NCBI RefSeq assembly: GCF_017308985.1
Contig: NZ_JADWPE010000003.1
Coordinates: 992,001-1,056,000, forward strand
Length of the DNA: 64,000 nt
Source of the DNA: Lysobacter changpingensis
GTDB lineage: Bacteria > Pseudomonadota > Gammaproteobacteria > Xanthomonadales > Xanthomonadaceae
Direction of reading: 5' to 3'
Below, in pieces: positions 48,226 to 55,693 of the stretch. How positions within the stretch are numbered: the first letter of the stretch is position 1; each line of letters begins with the position of its first letter. Both the position numbers and the translations under genes were made by a program. The notes under the pieces are model-generated. The model searched no databases. It had not been told where the DNA came from and saw only the letters and a program-made list of their open reading frames with translations.

Positions 48226-48559
48226 TTCGGACTACCCCGATCACCACTGCTTCATTACTCTGTCCATCGAATCAGATTTCGCTCCGAGATACTTGAGTTC
48301 GTTTGCCCACGGATACGCGACCATTGCGGGAGGCCCCATGGAAGGCCAGAGCGAAGGTCACGTAACTCCAGCTAGTTACGACAACCGGCACCTCGAATTT
48401 CCCGTCGGCAACTCTGTCGCGACACTTCACCCGAGCTTTTCGCGGAGTGCAGATGGCCTTGTGCTCACAGAGATGCCTTTGGCGATCGGTCTGGCTGTCA
48501 CTTATCGGATCGGCGACCGCACCATGGACTACGAAGTTTTTGGAGCAACTTGGCTGTAG
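48194..48559 (+). CDS. Hypothetical protein overlapping the DUF2441-like gene
   Basis: A 121-residue beta-rich protein (MINKLILRQSDSDYPDHH...), with no signal peptide and no recognised domain. The 32-bp overlap with the gene upstream in another frame suggests translational coupling and a paired role, for example partner or immunity protein (inference only). Confidence 0.5.
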   Translation: MINKLILRQSDSDYPDHHCFITLSIESDFAPRYLSSFAHGYATIAGGPMEGQSEGHVTPASYDNRHLEFPVGNSVATLHPSFSRSADGLVLTEMPLAIGLAVTYRIGDRTMDYEVFGATWL

Positions 48560-48724
48560 CGACGTGCGGCTACGGCGTACTGGCCGACTCCGGGAGCTTT
48601 CAGCGGGGAGCGGATTGCTCCCTATATAGGGCAGCGGCAGGGTGGCATTCCGTCCCGACGTACGGAGCGCCACCGACTCATTGGAAGCCTAGACTCGCTG
48701 CTCCGAAGGCATCGGAGCGGAGCC

Positions 48725-48943
48725 ATGTACTATCGCGACCAGCAACAAGCACTCGCCCACATTCGGCTGCGCGCCGCGAGTGGTGGGAACCACGCGTTCT
48801 ACGACAGCTTGGTCAGCGAAGTCGATCATGTAGCAGGCGGCTGGGAGGCTGGGCCACTGACGAAGGATGAATTTTCAGAACTGATTGCCAGCAAGTTCAG
48901 GCTTCTCGAATTCATTAAGGAGCGTCGGAGGGAGCGCACTTAG
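48725..48943 (+). CDS. Small hypothetical protein
   Basis: A 72-residue helical protein (YYRDQQQALAHIRLRAASG, FSELIASKFRLLEFIKERRR). Not recognised. It lies 165 bp after the preceding gene and converges with the 48915-49757 gene, overlapping it by 29 bp. Confidence 0.5.
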   Translation: MYYRDQQQALAHIRLRAASGGNHAFYDSLVSEVDHVAGGWEAGPLTKDEFSELIASKFRLLEFIKERRRERT

Positions 48944-49757
48944 CCAACTGCCTGCCATTGGCGCGGGCGTCCCACCAGGACGCGGACCGAAAGCCATTTC
49001 CCTGGCTGCCGCTTGCCGCCGGAAGTCGAAGACACTCGCAGTGGACCCGCTCTAACTCGGCGACAGCCTCCAGGTAAGTGGCTCCCGCAATGGACAGCTG
49101 GTCCCGAAGTGCCTGCTCGTAAGCGCGCGTTACCTCTCGGTACGTCTGGATTTTCACGGACAGCAATCGAGCACGCGCCTCGATGCCGGCTGCACGGGAG
49201 CCGAACATGACGCGTGCCATGGCGTCCCGCAGGGCGATCCGCCAATGCGGCGACACGGCGCAGGCAGCGAAGTAGGCTTCCACCTTCAGCCATTCGGCTG
49301 CCGACTCGACCGAGAACGCTACCAAGAGAGAATCCAGCGGCTTCTCTAGGCATGTGAGCGCAGCCAGACCAATGCGATCCGTATTCGTGGCGGCGATCGC
49401 CAACCATCGGCCACCGCCCACTGCCGACCATTGGCGAAAGGCGCGCTGAGTGACCCTCCCATTCTCGTCCCGAACCGCAAGCGCTTCTGTCCTACCGCGC
49501 CGAGCGATGCGCATCGCGTCCACAAATGCAGCGCCTTCACCCTCCGACTCCATCCGTTCGGCGTCAGCCTGATATAGGGTCGGCGCCCATGCAGAGCCGT
49601 AGCCGTACGACCTAAGGACACGGCGCGCAGCCTTTTCCAGGCGCATTGCGTCAGCAGGCTGAAAGCGCTCACGGCGGTCTCGTGAACGGCGTGGTTCGGC
49701 ATGCGACCGACGAGGCCTAGCGCGGCGCTTCGGAGCGACATCCGACAGCGCCGTCAT
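48915..49757 (-). CDS. Hypothetical phage-region protein
   Basis: A 280-residue, mostly helical protein with a basic N-terminus (RRARPRRSHAEPRRSR) and a body including RLEKAARRVLRSYGYGSAW and EARARLLSVKIQTYREV. Not recognised. An operator-like palindrome lies 19-43 bp upstream of the ATG, so expression is probably regulated. The ATG at 49757 is used; an in-frame start 12 bp upstream also exists. Confidence 0.6.
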   Translation of the reverse strand: MTALSDVAPKRRARPRRSHAEPRRSRDRRERFQPADAMRLEKAARRVLRSYGYGSAWAPTLYQADAERMESEGEGAAFVDAMRIARRGRTEALAVRDENGRVTQRAFRQWSAVGGGRWLAIAATNTDRIGLAALTCLEKPLDSLLVAFSVESAAEWLKVEAYFAACAVSPHWRIALRDAMARVMFGSRAAGIEARARLLSVKIQTYREVTRAYEQALRDQLSIAGATYLEAVAELERVHCECLRLPAASGSQGNGFRSASWWDARANGRQLAKCAPSDAP

Positions 49758-49775
49758 GGGCACCACCATAGCGTG

Positions 49776-49800
49776 GCGTTACACGTAACGCTCATGTAAC
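49776..49800. promoter_or_regulatory. Operator-like palindrome with extra half-site
   Basis: GCGTTAC-AC-GTAACGC (49776-49791) followed by another GTAAC at 49796-49800. It lies just upstream of the minus-strand 48915-49757 gene. Confidence 0.6.
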
Positions 49801-49922
49801 GGTTCGAGCGTGACACCAGGCGATCGCATGCCAAACGCTTGCCGAGCGCATGCCAGTGGCATCGGGTGTTTCCATGGAGATCAGACACATAGGCCGAGTG
49901 TTGCTGTACGCATCCGCGCGCA

Positions 49923-50193
49923 ATTGCTAGCAGAGTGCTAGCACCGGGCCGGCAGAGGACGCGTCCGCACGCGTCGAGCACGCGTCGATTCGTTGGAAGC
50001 CCCTTCGAAGCCCCTTCCAAGCCCCCTTGAAGTTCCCTTCCCCACCAAGCATCGGAAGCGAGGAGAAGCACGCAAGAGCACGCAAGGGCTTCGCCCTTGG
50101 TAGATATAGAAAGGAGGCCTGTTATGGGGCCACCAAAAGTGCCAAAAAGAGGCTGATAGGCCCTGTAGTGGGGCCAATTAAAGGCAAACGGCA
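49923..50193. repeat. Repeat-rich noncoding region, possible replication or regulatory origin
   Basis: Contains GCTAGCA twice (49926 and 49937), ACGCGTC three times at 10-11 bp steps (49959, 49969, 49980), four units of about 11-12 bp of the type GAAGCCCCTTC (49996-50041) and GCACGCAAGAGCACGCAAGG. It lies just beyond the 3' end of a replication-type gene. No gene is evident. Iteron-like spacing suggests binding sites of a replication or regulator protein. Confidence 0.5.
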
Positions 50194-50652
50194 TCATCGC
50201 TTGCCCTCTGGTGGGGCCACATTGGCCCCCTTATGGGGCAACAGTTCGCGTTTTTCCCAAAGGCGCGAAGCCTTGTGCTCGGGCGCGTACATGATGTCCT
50301 TGCCTACGTCGTCGATCGGTTCCCAGGTGATCGCGTACAAGTTGCAACGGTGGCGACCACCATGACGCGTCACCACGGCAAAGCCGGCTTCCACAGCCTC
50401 GTCCGCGGCGCGGTCACGCGTCCCGCCACTCCGCCAACCACGCGTCTTCGCCTGACTGCGGGTGAATGAGAGATCCCCGTTGTTGGAGCCGTCGAATGCT
50501 GAAGCTAAGGCGAGCAGGAACTTGACCGCGTTCCCAGAGAGCGCGTCCCACTGCGGGGACTTGATGACGTAGTGCGGCAGCCGAAGGAACGTGTGTTCCG
50601 TCCTGCGGCCGTGCTGGCGCTGCCGGCGTCGCTGATCCTTCTTCGTGTGCAT
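50194..50652 (-). CDS. Replication-type winged-helix protein
   Basis: A 152-residue protein. Core: FLRLPHYVIKSPQWDALSGN, AVKFLLALASAFDGSNNGDL, TRSQAKTRGWRSGGTRDRA and HGGRHRCNLYAITWEPID. This is the pattern of small replication or HTH proteins of phages and plasmids in proteobacteria. It probably binds the repeat region downstream or an origin. Name unproven. Confidence 0.65.
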   Translation of the reverse strand: MHTKKDQRRRQRQHGRRTEHTFLRLPHYVIKSPQWDALSGNAVKFLLALASAFDGSNNGDLSFTRSQAKTRGWRSGGTRDRAADEAVEAGFAVVTRHGGRHRCNLYAITWEPIDDVGKDIMYAPEHKASRLWEKRELLPHKGANVAPPEGKR

Positions 50653-50667
50653 TCCGCCCCCCGGCGC

Positions 50668-50865
50668 TCAACGACCTGCCGACGGACTGCCTCGAAGCAG
50701 TCCGGCCCGGAGCCGTTCGACATGCATGGAGACCTCCCGCAGCGCGGCCAGCATCTGGTCGCAGCGGCCGGCTCCGAGGTCACGGGACAAGTCCATGAGC
50801 TGACCGTGAGTACGGTCAGCCAGTTCGGCCAGGGAAGCCCTCCCATCTGCGGAATTAAGGGCCAT
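50668..50865 (-). CDS. Small hypothetical protein
   Basis: A 65-residue helical protein (MALNSADGRASLAELADR, AALREVSMHVERLRAGLL). It overlaps the zinc-finger gene upstream by 11 bp and precedes the replication-type gene by 15 bp. Not recognised. Confidence 0.55.
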   Translation of the reverse strand: MALNSADGRASLAELADRTHGQLMDLSRDLGAGRCDQMLAALREVSMHVERLRAGLLRGSPSAGR

Positions 50866-51142
50866 GTGGCACCTCCGCTAGGTAGGTAGCGCCCCCACCC
50901 TGCGAGCCCTGTTTATCTCCCTCCGTGATGGCTGGAAATGGCCTTGTGATCCATGCGCCAGCACCATTCCTACTCCAGCCGGCAGCAAGCAACTCCTGCT
51001 CGGTCAGACACCGGCGTGAACTCAGCCCGCCGATGCCGGCGAAGGCGCCAACCCTGTGCCGATCAAAGGCTGATTCGCTGTTGAAGAGGTCACCGCAGGC
51101 AGTGCATTCGCAGCGGCGGCCGGTCAGGTTGGGGTGAGCCAT
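50855..51142 (-). CDS. C2H2-type zinc-finger phage protein
   Basis: A 95-residue protein with ECTACGDLFNSESAFDRHRV at residues about 12-32, followed by RCLTEQELLAAGWSRNGAGA and an Trp/Pro-rich end. Such proteins occur in phages and islands of Burkholderia and Xanthomonas relatives. Probably DNA-binding. Its start shares a base with the stop of the HNH gene. Confidence 0.72.
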   Translation of the reverse strand: MAHPNLTGRRCECTACGDLFNSESAFDRHRVGAFAGIGGLSSRRCLTEQELLAAGWSRNGAGAWITRPFPAITEGDKQGSQGGGATYLAEVPHGP

Positions 51143-51768
51143 TAGCCCACCTCCTTCGGGGTACGACGCCGCGGGCGACGACCGCTGCGACGTGCAGGAC
51201 GAACCGAAGCCGAGCCATCACGATGGCAGCAGATGTGCCGCCAACTGCGCCCTGCCCGAGCATCGCGAACGGTGCGAGGATCGAGCCCGAGCTCCCTCGC
51301 CCAGGCCCGCGTGCTGATCTGCTTCGCTGTGCGGCGGATCTCGCACACCTGCTCCGCTGTGAGCTTGGCGTCGGAACGAAGGTCGCCCGTGGGCACACGG
51401 CCCTTGTCCAAAGCGCGAAGCAGGTTTTCCGCCGGCGTCACCGCCTCCAGGTTTGAGACGCGGTTGTCCGCCCGCTTTCCGTTGACGTGATCTACATAGT
51501 GCCCGTCGGGTATCGGCCCGTGGACCGTCTCCCAGATCAGCCGGTGCGCGTACTGGTGACCGGCGCGGCCAGCACCCCAGCCCAGCCGGATGTAGCCGTC
51601 CCCTTAATTGCGGCCCATCACCTTAGCGAGGCGACCGTAGACGAGACCGCGCGCCGGATCGACGATGTAGCGGGATTGGCAATGGAGGATCAGCCCCACG
51701 ACGTGGGCGGAGACATTCACTCCGAAACCGAGCGCCAAAGTGGTGCACGAAGCGCAACAGGCAGTCAT
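51142..51768 (-). pseudogene. HNH homing endonuclease-like gene with internal stop
   Basis: The C-terminal part reads DGYIRLGWGAGRAGHQYAH, RLIWETVHGPIPDGHYVDHV, NGKRADNRVSNLEAVTP and an AP2-like tail (RTAKQISTRAWARELGLD). The N-terminal part (RYIVDPARGLVYGRLAKVMG) is in the same frame but separated by an in-frame TAA at 51606-51604. The HNH fold itself (YVDHVNG, N in RADNR) is intact, but the protein would be cut at the start. The break could be a real mutation or a sequencing error. GTG at 51441 could restart only the tail. Confidence 0.75.
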
Positions 51769-51822
51769 TCGACACCGCCTTTGGGCTGCACCCGACAAGA
51801 CGCCTCGAAGGCGTCAAGGTCA

Positions 51823-51981
51823 TCAGGGTGGTATCCCGGTCGCCGCGCTATCCCACACATCGCGCGGAGCCATGTTCGGGAACTTTCGACGAATGAACTG
51901 GCAGGCCTTCCGCATCTCGGTCTGCTCCTGACGGTTCCGGTAGATGCGTTCCGGTGGAAACGAGACGACGATGGCGGTCAT
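51823..51981 (-). CDS. 52-residue hypothetical protein
   Basis: Reads MTAIVVSFPPERIYRNRQEQ and continues as a small helical protein (QTEMRKACQFIRRKFPNMAP). Start overlaps the stop of the upstream gene (ATGA). No known family. It forms part of a chain of tiny coupled genes. Confidence 0.55.
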   Translation of the reverse strand: MTAIVVSFPPERIYRNRQEQTEMRKACQFIRRKFPNMAPRDVWDSAATGIPP

Positions 51982-52118
51982 CGGCCACCTCCCGCAGCAC
52001 GGGCGCCGGCCAAGTGCGCCATCGCCGTCCGCACTAGGGCCTGTTCGGCCGGGCTGAGCTCCAGAAACGCGGCCAGGAACGAGGCTTCGTCTGCCGTCAG
52101 GGTGATTAGCGTGCCCAT
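51978..52118 (-). CDS. 46-residue hypothetical protein
   Basis: Reads MGTLITLTADEASFLAAFLE and ends in AGARAAGGGR. It overlaps the upstream gene by 13 bp and the downstream gene by 4 bp. Coupled small gene of the mobile region, function unknown. Confidence 0.55.
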   Translation of the reverse strand: MGTLITLTADEASFLAAFLELSPAEQALVRTAMAHLAGARAAGGGR

Positions 52119-52309
52119 GAGACCCTCCCGATCAGACCGGCGAGGAACTCGACAAGGGTCACGGGCGAAGACTGGATCGGCTTGGCGGGCGCGGCCGCGA
52201 TCGCCTCGGCATACCCGCGGACCCGCAACTTGTCCCTAGTCGAAAGGTCCCTATAGATCTTCAGAAGTCGTTCTTCTTCCTGCCGGTTCGCTGTAGTCCA
52301 GACGGTCAT
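52106..52309 (-). CDS. 67-residue hypothetical protein
   Basis: A helical protein beginning MTVWTTANRQEEERLLKIYR, with a C-terminal segment SPVTLVEFLAGLIGRVSWAR. It is the first gene of the minus-strand run of small genes, divergent from the ribbon-helix-helix gene. No family recognised. Confidence 0.55.
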   Translation of the reverse strand: MTVWTTANRQEEERLLKIYRDLSTRDKLRVRGYAEAIAAAPAKPIQSSPVTLVEFLAGLIGRVSWAR

Positions 52310-52359
52310 GGCTACCTCCTGCCCCTTAGGGCCACGGCCGCCTTGCTCGGGGCCGTTTC

Positions 52360-52395
52360 TGCAATTACACTAAATCTCCTTTTTTGCAATTGCAA
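52360..52395. promoter_or_regulatory. Divergent operator
   Basis: A perfect palindrome TTGCAATTGCAA at 52384-52395 and a related half TGCAATTAC at 52360-52368, between the small-gene run and the ribbon-helix-helix gene. The spacing of about 24 bp puts the two sites about two helical turns apart. Confidence 0.65.
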
Positions 52396-52402
52396 GAACT
52401 TT

Positions 52403-52597
52403 ATGGCGAGACCACCCCTGCCCGAATCAGAACGACGTACGGAAGTCCTCCAGCTCCGGCTGACAAAGGGGGAGCGAAAGGACTTGGACGAGGGCGCAGA
52501 AGCGTCAGGGGAGCAGGTGTCGGAATTCATCCGAACGGCCGCTCTGGAGAAGGCCAAGCGTGTTAAGAAGAAGGCCGGGGAGCCCAATCAGGGCTGA
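52403..52597 (+). CDS. Ribbon-helix-helix (CopG/MobC-like) regulator
   Basis: A 64-residue protein. The strand is EVLQLRLTKGERKDL and the following helices are DEGAEASGEQVSEFIRTAAL. It is probably a dimeric DNA binder. It begins 8 bp after the palindrome 52384-52395, which it may bind to repress itself and the divergent genes. A MobC-like accessory role is possible. Confidence 0.7.
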   Translation: MARPPLPESERRTEVLQLRLTKGERKDLDEGAEASGEQVSEFIRTAALEKAKRVKKKAGEPNQG

Positions 52598-52608
52598 GGA
52601 GGTGATCG

Positions 52609-52911
52609 ATGCGCGCGATAGCTATGGCTGCGGCCATGGCTTGGCTGCTGACTGGCTGCGGCCCAAGCCTGAAGGATCAGGTTGAACACGCCCAACACAC
52701 GGCCGAGGAAGCGCTGAGTATTGCGCAAAGTACGGCATCAGCCTTAGATGATGGCACTGCGTCGGGGAACACGTTGGCGTCTGAGGTCGAAGAAGCCAAG
52801 CAGGCGGCGGACGCAGCACTCGCTGCCGCGGAAGCGACATCGGCCCACGCGGAGGCACTTGAGGCCAGAATTGACGTGATCTGCTCTAGAGCGCCGGCTG
52901 CGTGCTACTGA
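52609..52911 (+). CDS. Small Ala-rich lipoprotein
   Basis: A 100-residue exported protein. The signal ends in a lipobox (LLTGC, residues 13-17), followed by an Ala-rich heptad-like helix (ASEVEEAKQAADAALAAAEA) and a Cys-containing end. GAGGAGGT lies 5 bp before the ATG. Similar to Braun-type/Lpp-like or phage lysis-associated lipoproteins only in general form. It lies 11 bp after the RHH gene. Confidence 0.6.
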   Translation: MRAIAMAAAMAWLLTGCGPSLKDQVEHAQHTAEEALSIAQSTASALDDGTASGNTLASEVEEAKQAADAALAAAEATSAHAEALEARIDVICSRAPAACY

Positions 52912-52943
52912 ACTTGCTCGCTAACTTAGCCATGGTAGTGCCC

Positions 52944-53972
52944 ATGAAGGTAGCTATTCTCTCCGCCGCCCTAGCCGTGAGCTGGTCCGCGCAGGCGGCT
53001 GACGTCGCTTCTTGTTCGGATCCAGTTGGGCAAGGGTACTTCCCAGAGATCGGCCTTATAGGAAAGAAGGATGCCGGCTGGTCAGAAGAGAGAATCACTG
53101 GCGGCATCACGAAGCTCGTTAAGACCGGAGAGAGTGACCTTGACATCCTGTTTGTGGACGCGCGTAAGGATATCGTTTCTGCTCGCGACGACGGCGGGCG
53201 CGTTTCACTCCTGACCAAGGGAGAGAATGCCTTTTCCGTCATTGTCGTTTACCCAGGCACGACCGCAGAGGTTTACACGTTCCTAAAGAACAGCTCAGGG
53301 CATCTCGAGTATCTTCACACCCTCAGCAGATCTGGAGACGGAGTGCTGATCACGAAAGCCTCCGTGATGCGCGGGGACTGCAGCTACATCCGCGATCGTC
53401 ACCGTGATCGCAAGACTCGCGATATACGCGCCCAGGCGAAGGTGGAGACGGCTTTGTCCCGGAAGCGCATCAAGGCCAGCCCTGCACGCGCGGACGGCGC
53501 TGTACGCGCGCTGCGGGCCGTCGTGAACTATCTGAGGGCTGAGCGGGGCCTAGATCTCCCTGACGTAGCCAAGCGCATCACAGCGACGAAGGGGTGGGGG
53601 AATGTCGCCCGTCGAAAGCGGGCCCTCATCGGCGACACCCTCCCTGAGTTTGTGGCTGCGGTCCGCTCGCTGCCCGAGGATCTTCCGCCTGACCTGAGTG
53701 GGACGCAGCGCGACCTGACCTTGTTCCTGCTGTGCACCGCCCTTCGGTGGACGGCCGGCGCGGGACTCGAATGGTCAGAGATCGACTTCAAGGCCAAGAC
53801 GATCACCATTCCCAAGGAGCGCATGAAGGGCAAGGTGGCGCACTCGCTCCCGTTGGGGCCGCAGATGCTGGCAATGCTTAAGCAGCGGCAGAAGGACGGG
53901 CGATCGGACCGTTACGTGTTCCCGGGGCTGGGGCGCGATGAGAAGGGGAGGATCAACTTCGACGCGCTGTAG
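52944..53972 (+). pseudogene. Chimeric frame: secreted protein fused to tyrosine-recombinase middle fragment
   Basis: Residues 1-148 form an exported protein of unknown family (signal MKVAILSAALAVSWSAQA, Cys near 26 and 142). From about residue 160 the frame becomes a tyrosine recombinase: SRKRIKASPARADGAVRALR, ATKGWGNVARRKRALIG, LCTALRWTAGAGLEWSEID (first catalytic Arg) and RSDRYVFPGLGRDEKGRI. It stops before the HxxR and Tyr part. The 5' core-binding start is also missing. The junction near 53400 marks a deletion that joined two genes. Confidence 0.65.
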
Positions 53973-53999
53973 CGACCGGAGCCGCCGACAAGGATTGAT

Positions 54000-54407
54000 A
54001 TGGCGAACAGCTTCATCTACGAGCTCACAATGGCCCTCGTTCCAGGCGCATTAGCGGGCTACTACTTCGGCCTGCTCATGGCGAAGCAGGCAAAGTTCAA
54101 CGCCCTAAAGCACGAAGCACTCAGATGCGTCAGGGTCATTGACTACATGGGTGACGAGCGAAGGACGGACTTTCAACACACCGAGCGAGTCAAGGAACTG
54201 CACTTGATCGCCTCAGAACTCTTTCACCTTAAGCATCGTGGTGCAGGAGAAAAACTGTTGATCATCGTCCGACAGGTGACCGACTTGATTGCGTCATCCA
54301 GGGAAGTTCCTGTCGAAACGACAGCCTCCAACTTCGCCCGGTGGCAGAAAGAACTACGAGCGCTACGCCCGGGATGGCGCTTCATCCTGCCTTGGGGACA
54401 GATCTAA
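54000..54407 (+). CDS. Hypothetical membrane-associated protein
   Basis: A 135-residue protein with one N-terminal hydrophobic segment (LTMALVPGALAGYYFGLLM) followed by a helical cytoplasmic domain (HEALRCVRVIDYMGDERR, LHLIASELFHLKHRGAGEKL). No family recognised. It lies between the two recombinase fragments, inside the segment that appears to be inverted. Confidence 0.55.
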   Translation: MANSFIYELTMALVPGALAGYYFGLLMAKQAKFNALKHEALRCVRVIDYMGDERRTDFQHTERVKELHLIASELFHLKHRGAGEKLLIIVRQVTDLIASSREVPVETTASNFARWQKELRALRPGWRFILPWGQI

Positions 54408-54711
54408 ATCTGCCAACAGCCCCGAGGCGTCTGGGCATCCACCATGTTGCGTGCCGTGCTAGTTCGCCGCGCCGAGACTTGATAACTCGCGACACGATAC
54501 TTTCGCAGTGCCAGAGGAATTGCACTACGGCAGAAAGTAATCGATTCGCCGTTTCGTCTGACAAACCCGCCGAGGGCGTCGATCGAGGTGGCGCCTCCGG
54601 CGGGACCCTGCCATTACCCCACGGCGCAATGCTGCTCGTGCTCATGTCGAAAAGTTGTGAGCGGTGCTTCCAGCTTAGTCGGCACGAGCAGTAACGGTTA
54701 TTGTCGGTAGA
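54408..54711. other. 304 bp without a supported gene
   Basis: A frame covers 54341-54694 on the plus strand but overlaps the preceding gene and shows no domain or good start. I see no other feature. Confidence 0.4.
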
Positions 54712-55020
54712 TCAGCTCGCCGAGCCACGCCGGAGCGGAATGATCTTCCTGCCCTGTCCGCCGAGAATCCTTTCCTCTAGACGCTCCATCGGGCTCCGTA
54801 GGCGCTCCACGTCGTCCGTGAGGTAGCCAGCCGTCACGTCAGCAAGCTGGCTGTGCGCCGCAATGGCCTTGAGCGCATACGCAGACACGTCCATCGCTTC
54901 CAGCAGCGAAAGCGCGGTGCGCCGCAGGTCATGCGGTGACCAGGTGATGCGTGCACCCTCGGCGTCCTTGATTTTGTCTAGGAAGCGCTTCGAAAGCCTG
55001 TTGATAGGCTGATAGACGAA
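54712..55020 (-). pseudogene. Tyrosine recombinase C-terminal fragment
   Basis: About 101 codons from VYQPINRLSKRFLDKIKDAE through the catalytic HDLRRT (His and second Arg), HSQ and Tyr in TAGYL to the end DDVERLRSPMERLEERI. The 5' side, to 55263, is open but not homologous to recombinases. The sequence directly continues where the plus-strand fragment at 53972 stops (VFPG...GRI), so both are probably halves of one integrase. Confidence 0.78.
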
Positions 55021-55377
55021 GCGAAGCGACGGCGGCGGCGGCAACACAGCAACAGCGGCGCACAACGACAAGGGGCAGCCAGGCGAAGACTCCGTTGGAC
55101 GGGACCACTGGCCGTCCGCCCACCCACACGCGACCACCCCAAACCAGAGTTGCGCTCCGGATGTAGGAATTTTCTTACCCCGAGTAGCGCAATCGCCCGA
55201 TGGCATCACGGCAGGTTCAGGCGCGATTCTGGCGTCCGCCCCGGCAGCCCGGTCAATGCGCAAGCATGGATGCTGCTCAGCAATGGAATCAGGCCGTCAC
55301 CGTGAGCGGGTGAGCTTGCTGGGCCGGGGCGCTTCTTCTTTCTTGCGGGACATTGGCAGGGCTTCAGGGGAACCAGG

Positions 55378-55584
55378 GTGGGAACGACTTACGCCAGCGG
55401 TTCCTCGCGGGATTCGCGCGCCGTGCGCGATTCCGATGCCCTCCCCTCCGCCAGCCCCGATGCGTCCCGACTCGTCCGCCGCCGCACGGCGCGCCGGGCG
55501 GCGTTGCGCTATCTCATCGTCTGGAGCACGGTCGCGGCGCTCGCCCTGATCGCGCAGGTCATCGCGCCGGCCGCGGCGACCTGA
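55378..55584 (+). CDS. Small one-helix membrane protein
   Basis: A 68-residue protein, GTG start, basic N-terminus (RRRTARRAALRYLIVWS) and a C-terminal helix (VAALALIAQVIAP). Not recognised. It lies at the core side of the element's right border. Confidence 0.5.
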   Translation: MGTTYASGSSRDSRAVRDSDALPSASPDASRLVRRRTARRAALRYLIVWSTVAALALIAQVIAPAAAT

Positions 55585-55693
55585 CCGCCCGCGAGATTCG
55601 CTTCGACCTGCTCCCTCTTCAGGCCCCGCCACGCTGGCGGAGCCCACCGTGCGCCGTAGTATGCTCGCCCTCCCATCACGACGGAGCGGCGGC

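Larger units (their letters stand above)
39747..55263. mobile_element. Mosaic, partly decayed integrated element next to tRNA-Phe
   Basis: From the tRNA to about 55.26 kb the gene content changes to small phage- or satellite-type genes, regulators, truncated genes and split recombinase fragments, often with lower GC (for example 42.1-42.4, 48.1-48.6 and 54.0-54.4 kb). Core gene types stop at 39.5 kb and resume after 55.3 kb. No direct repeat of the tRNA 3' end was found at the right side, so the right edge is approximate and the element may have lost attR. Confidence 0.8.

Noticed and set aside
49754..50197. Minus-strand frame across the repeat-rich region
   Set aside because: Composition is unlike protein, and the stretch is better explained by repeats and operators.
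51487..52239. Plus-strand 250-codon frame
   Set aside because: It is antisense to several small coupled genes and the HNH sequence, which read as natural proteins.
39700..55400. Search for an attR copy of the tRNA-Phe 3' end
   Set aside because: No repeat of GGTTCGATTCCCTCCCCGG or a clear part of it was seen near 55.2-55.4 kb, so the right border is not proven.
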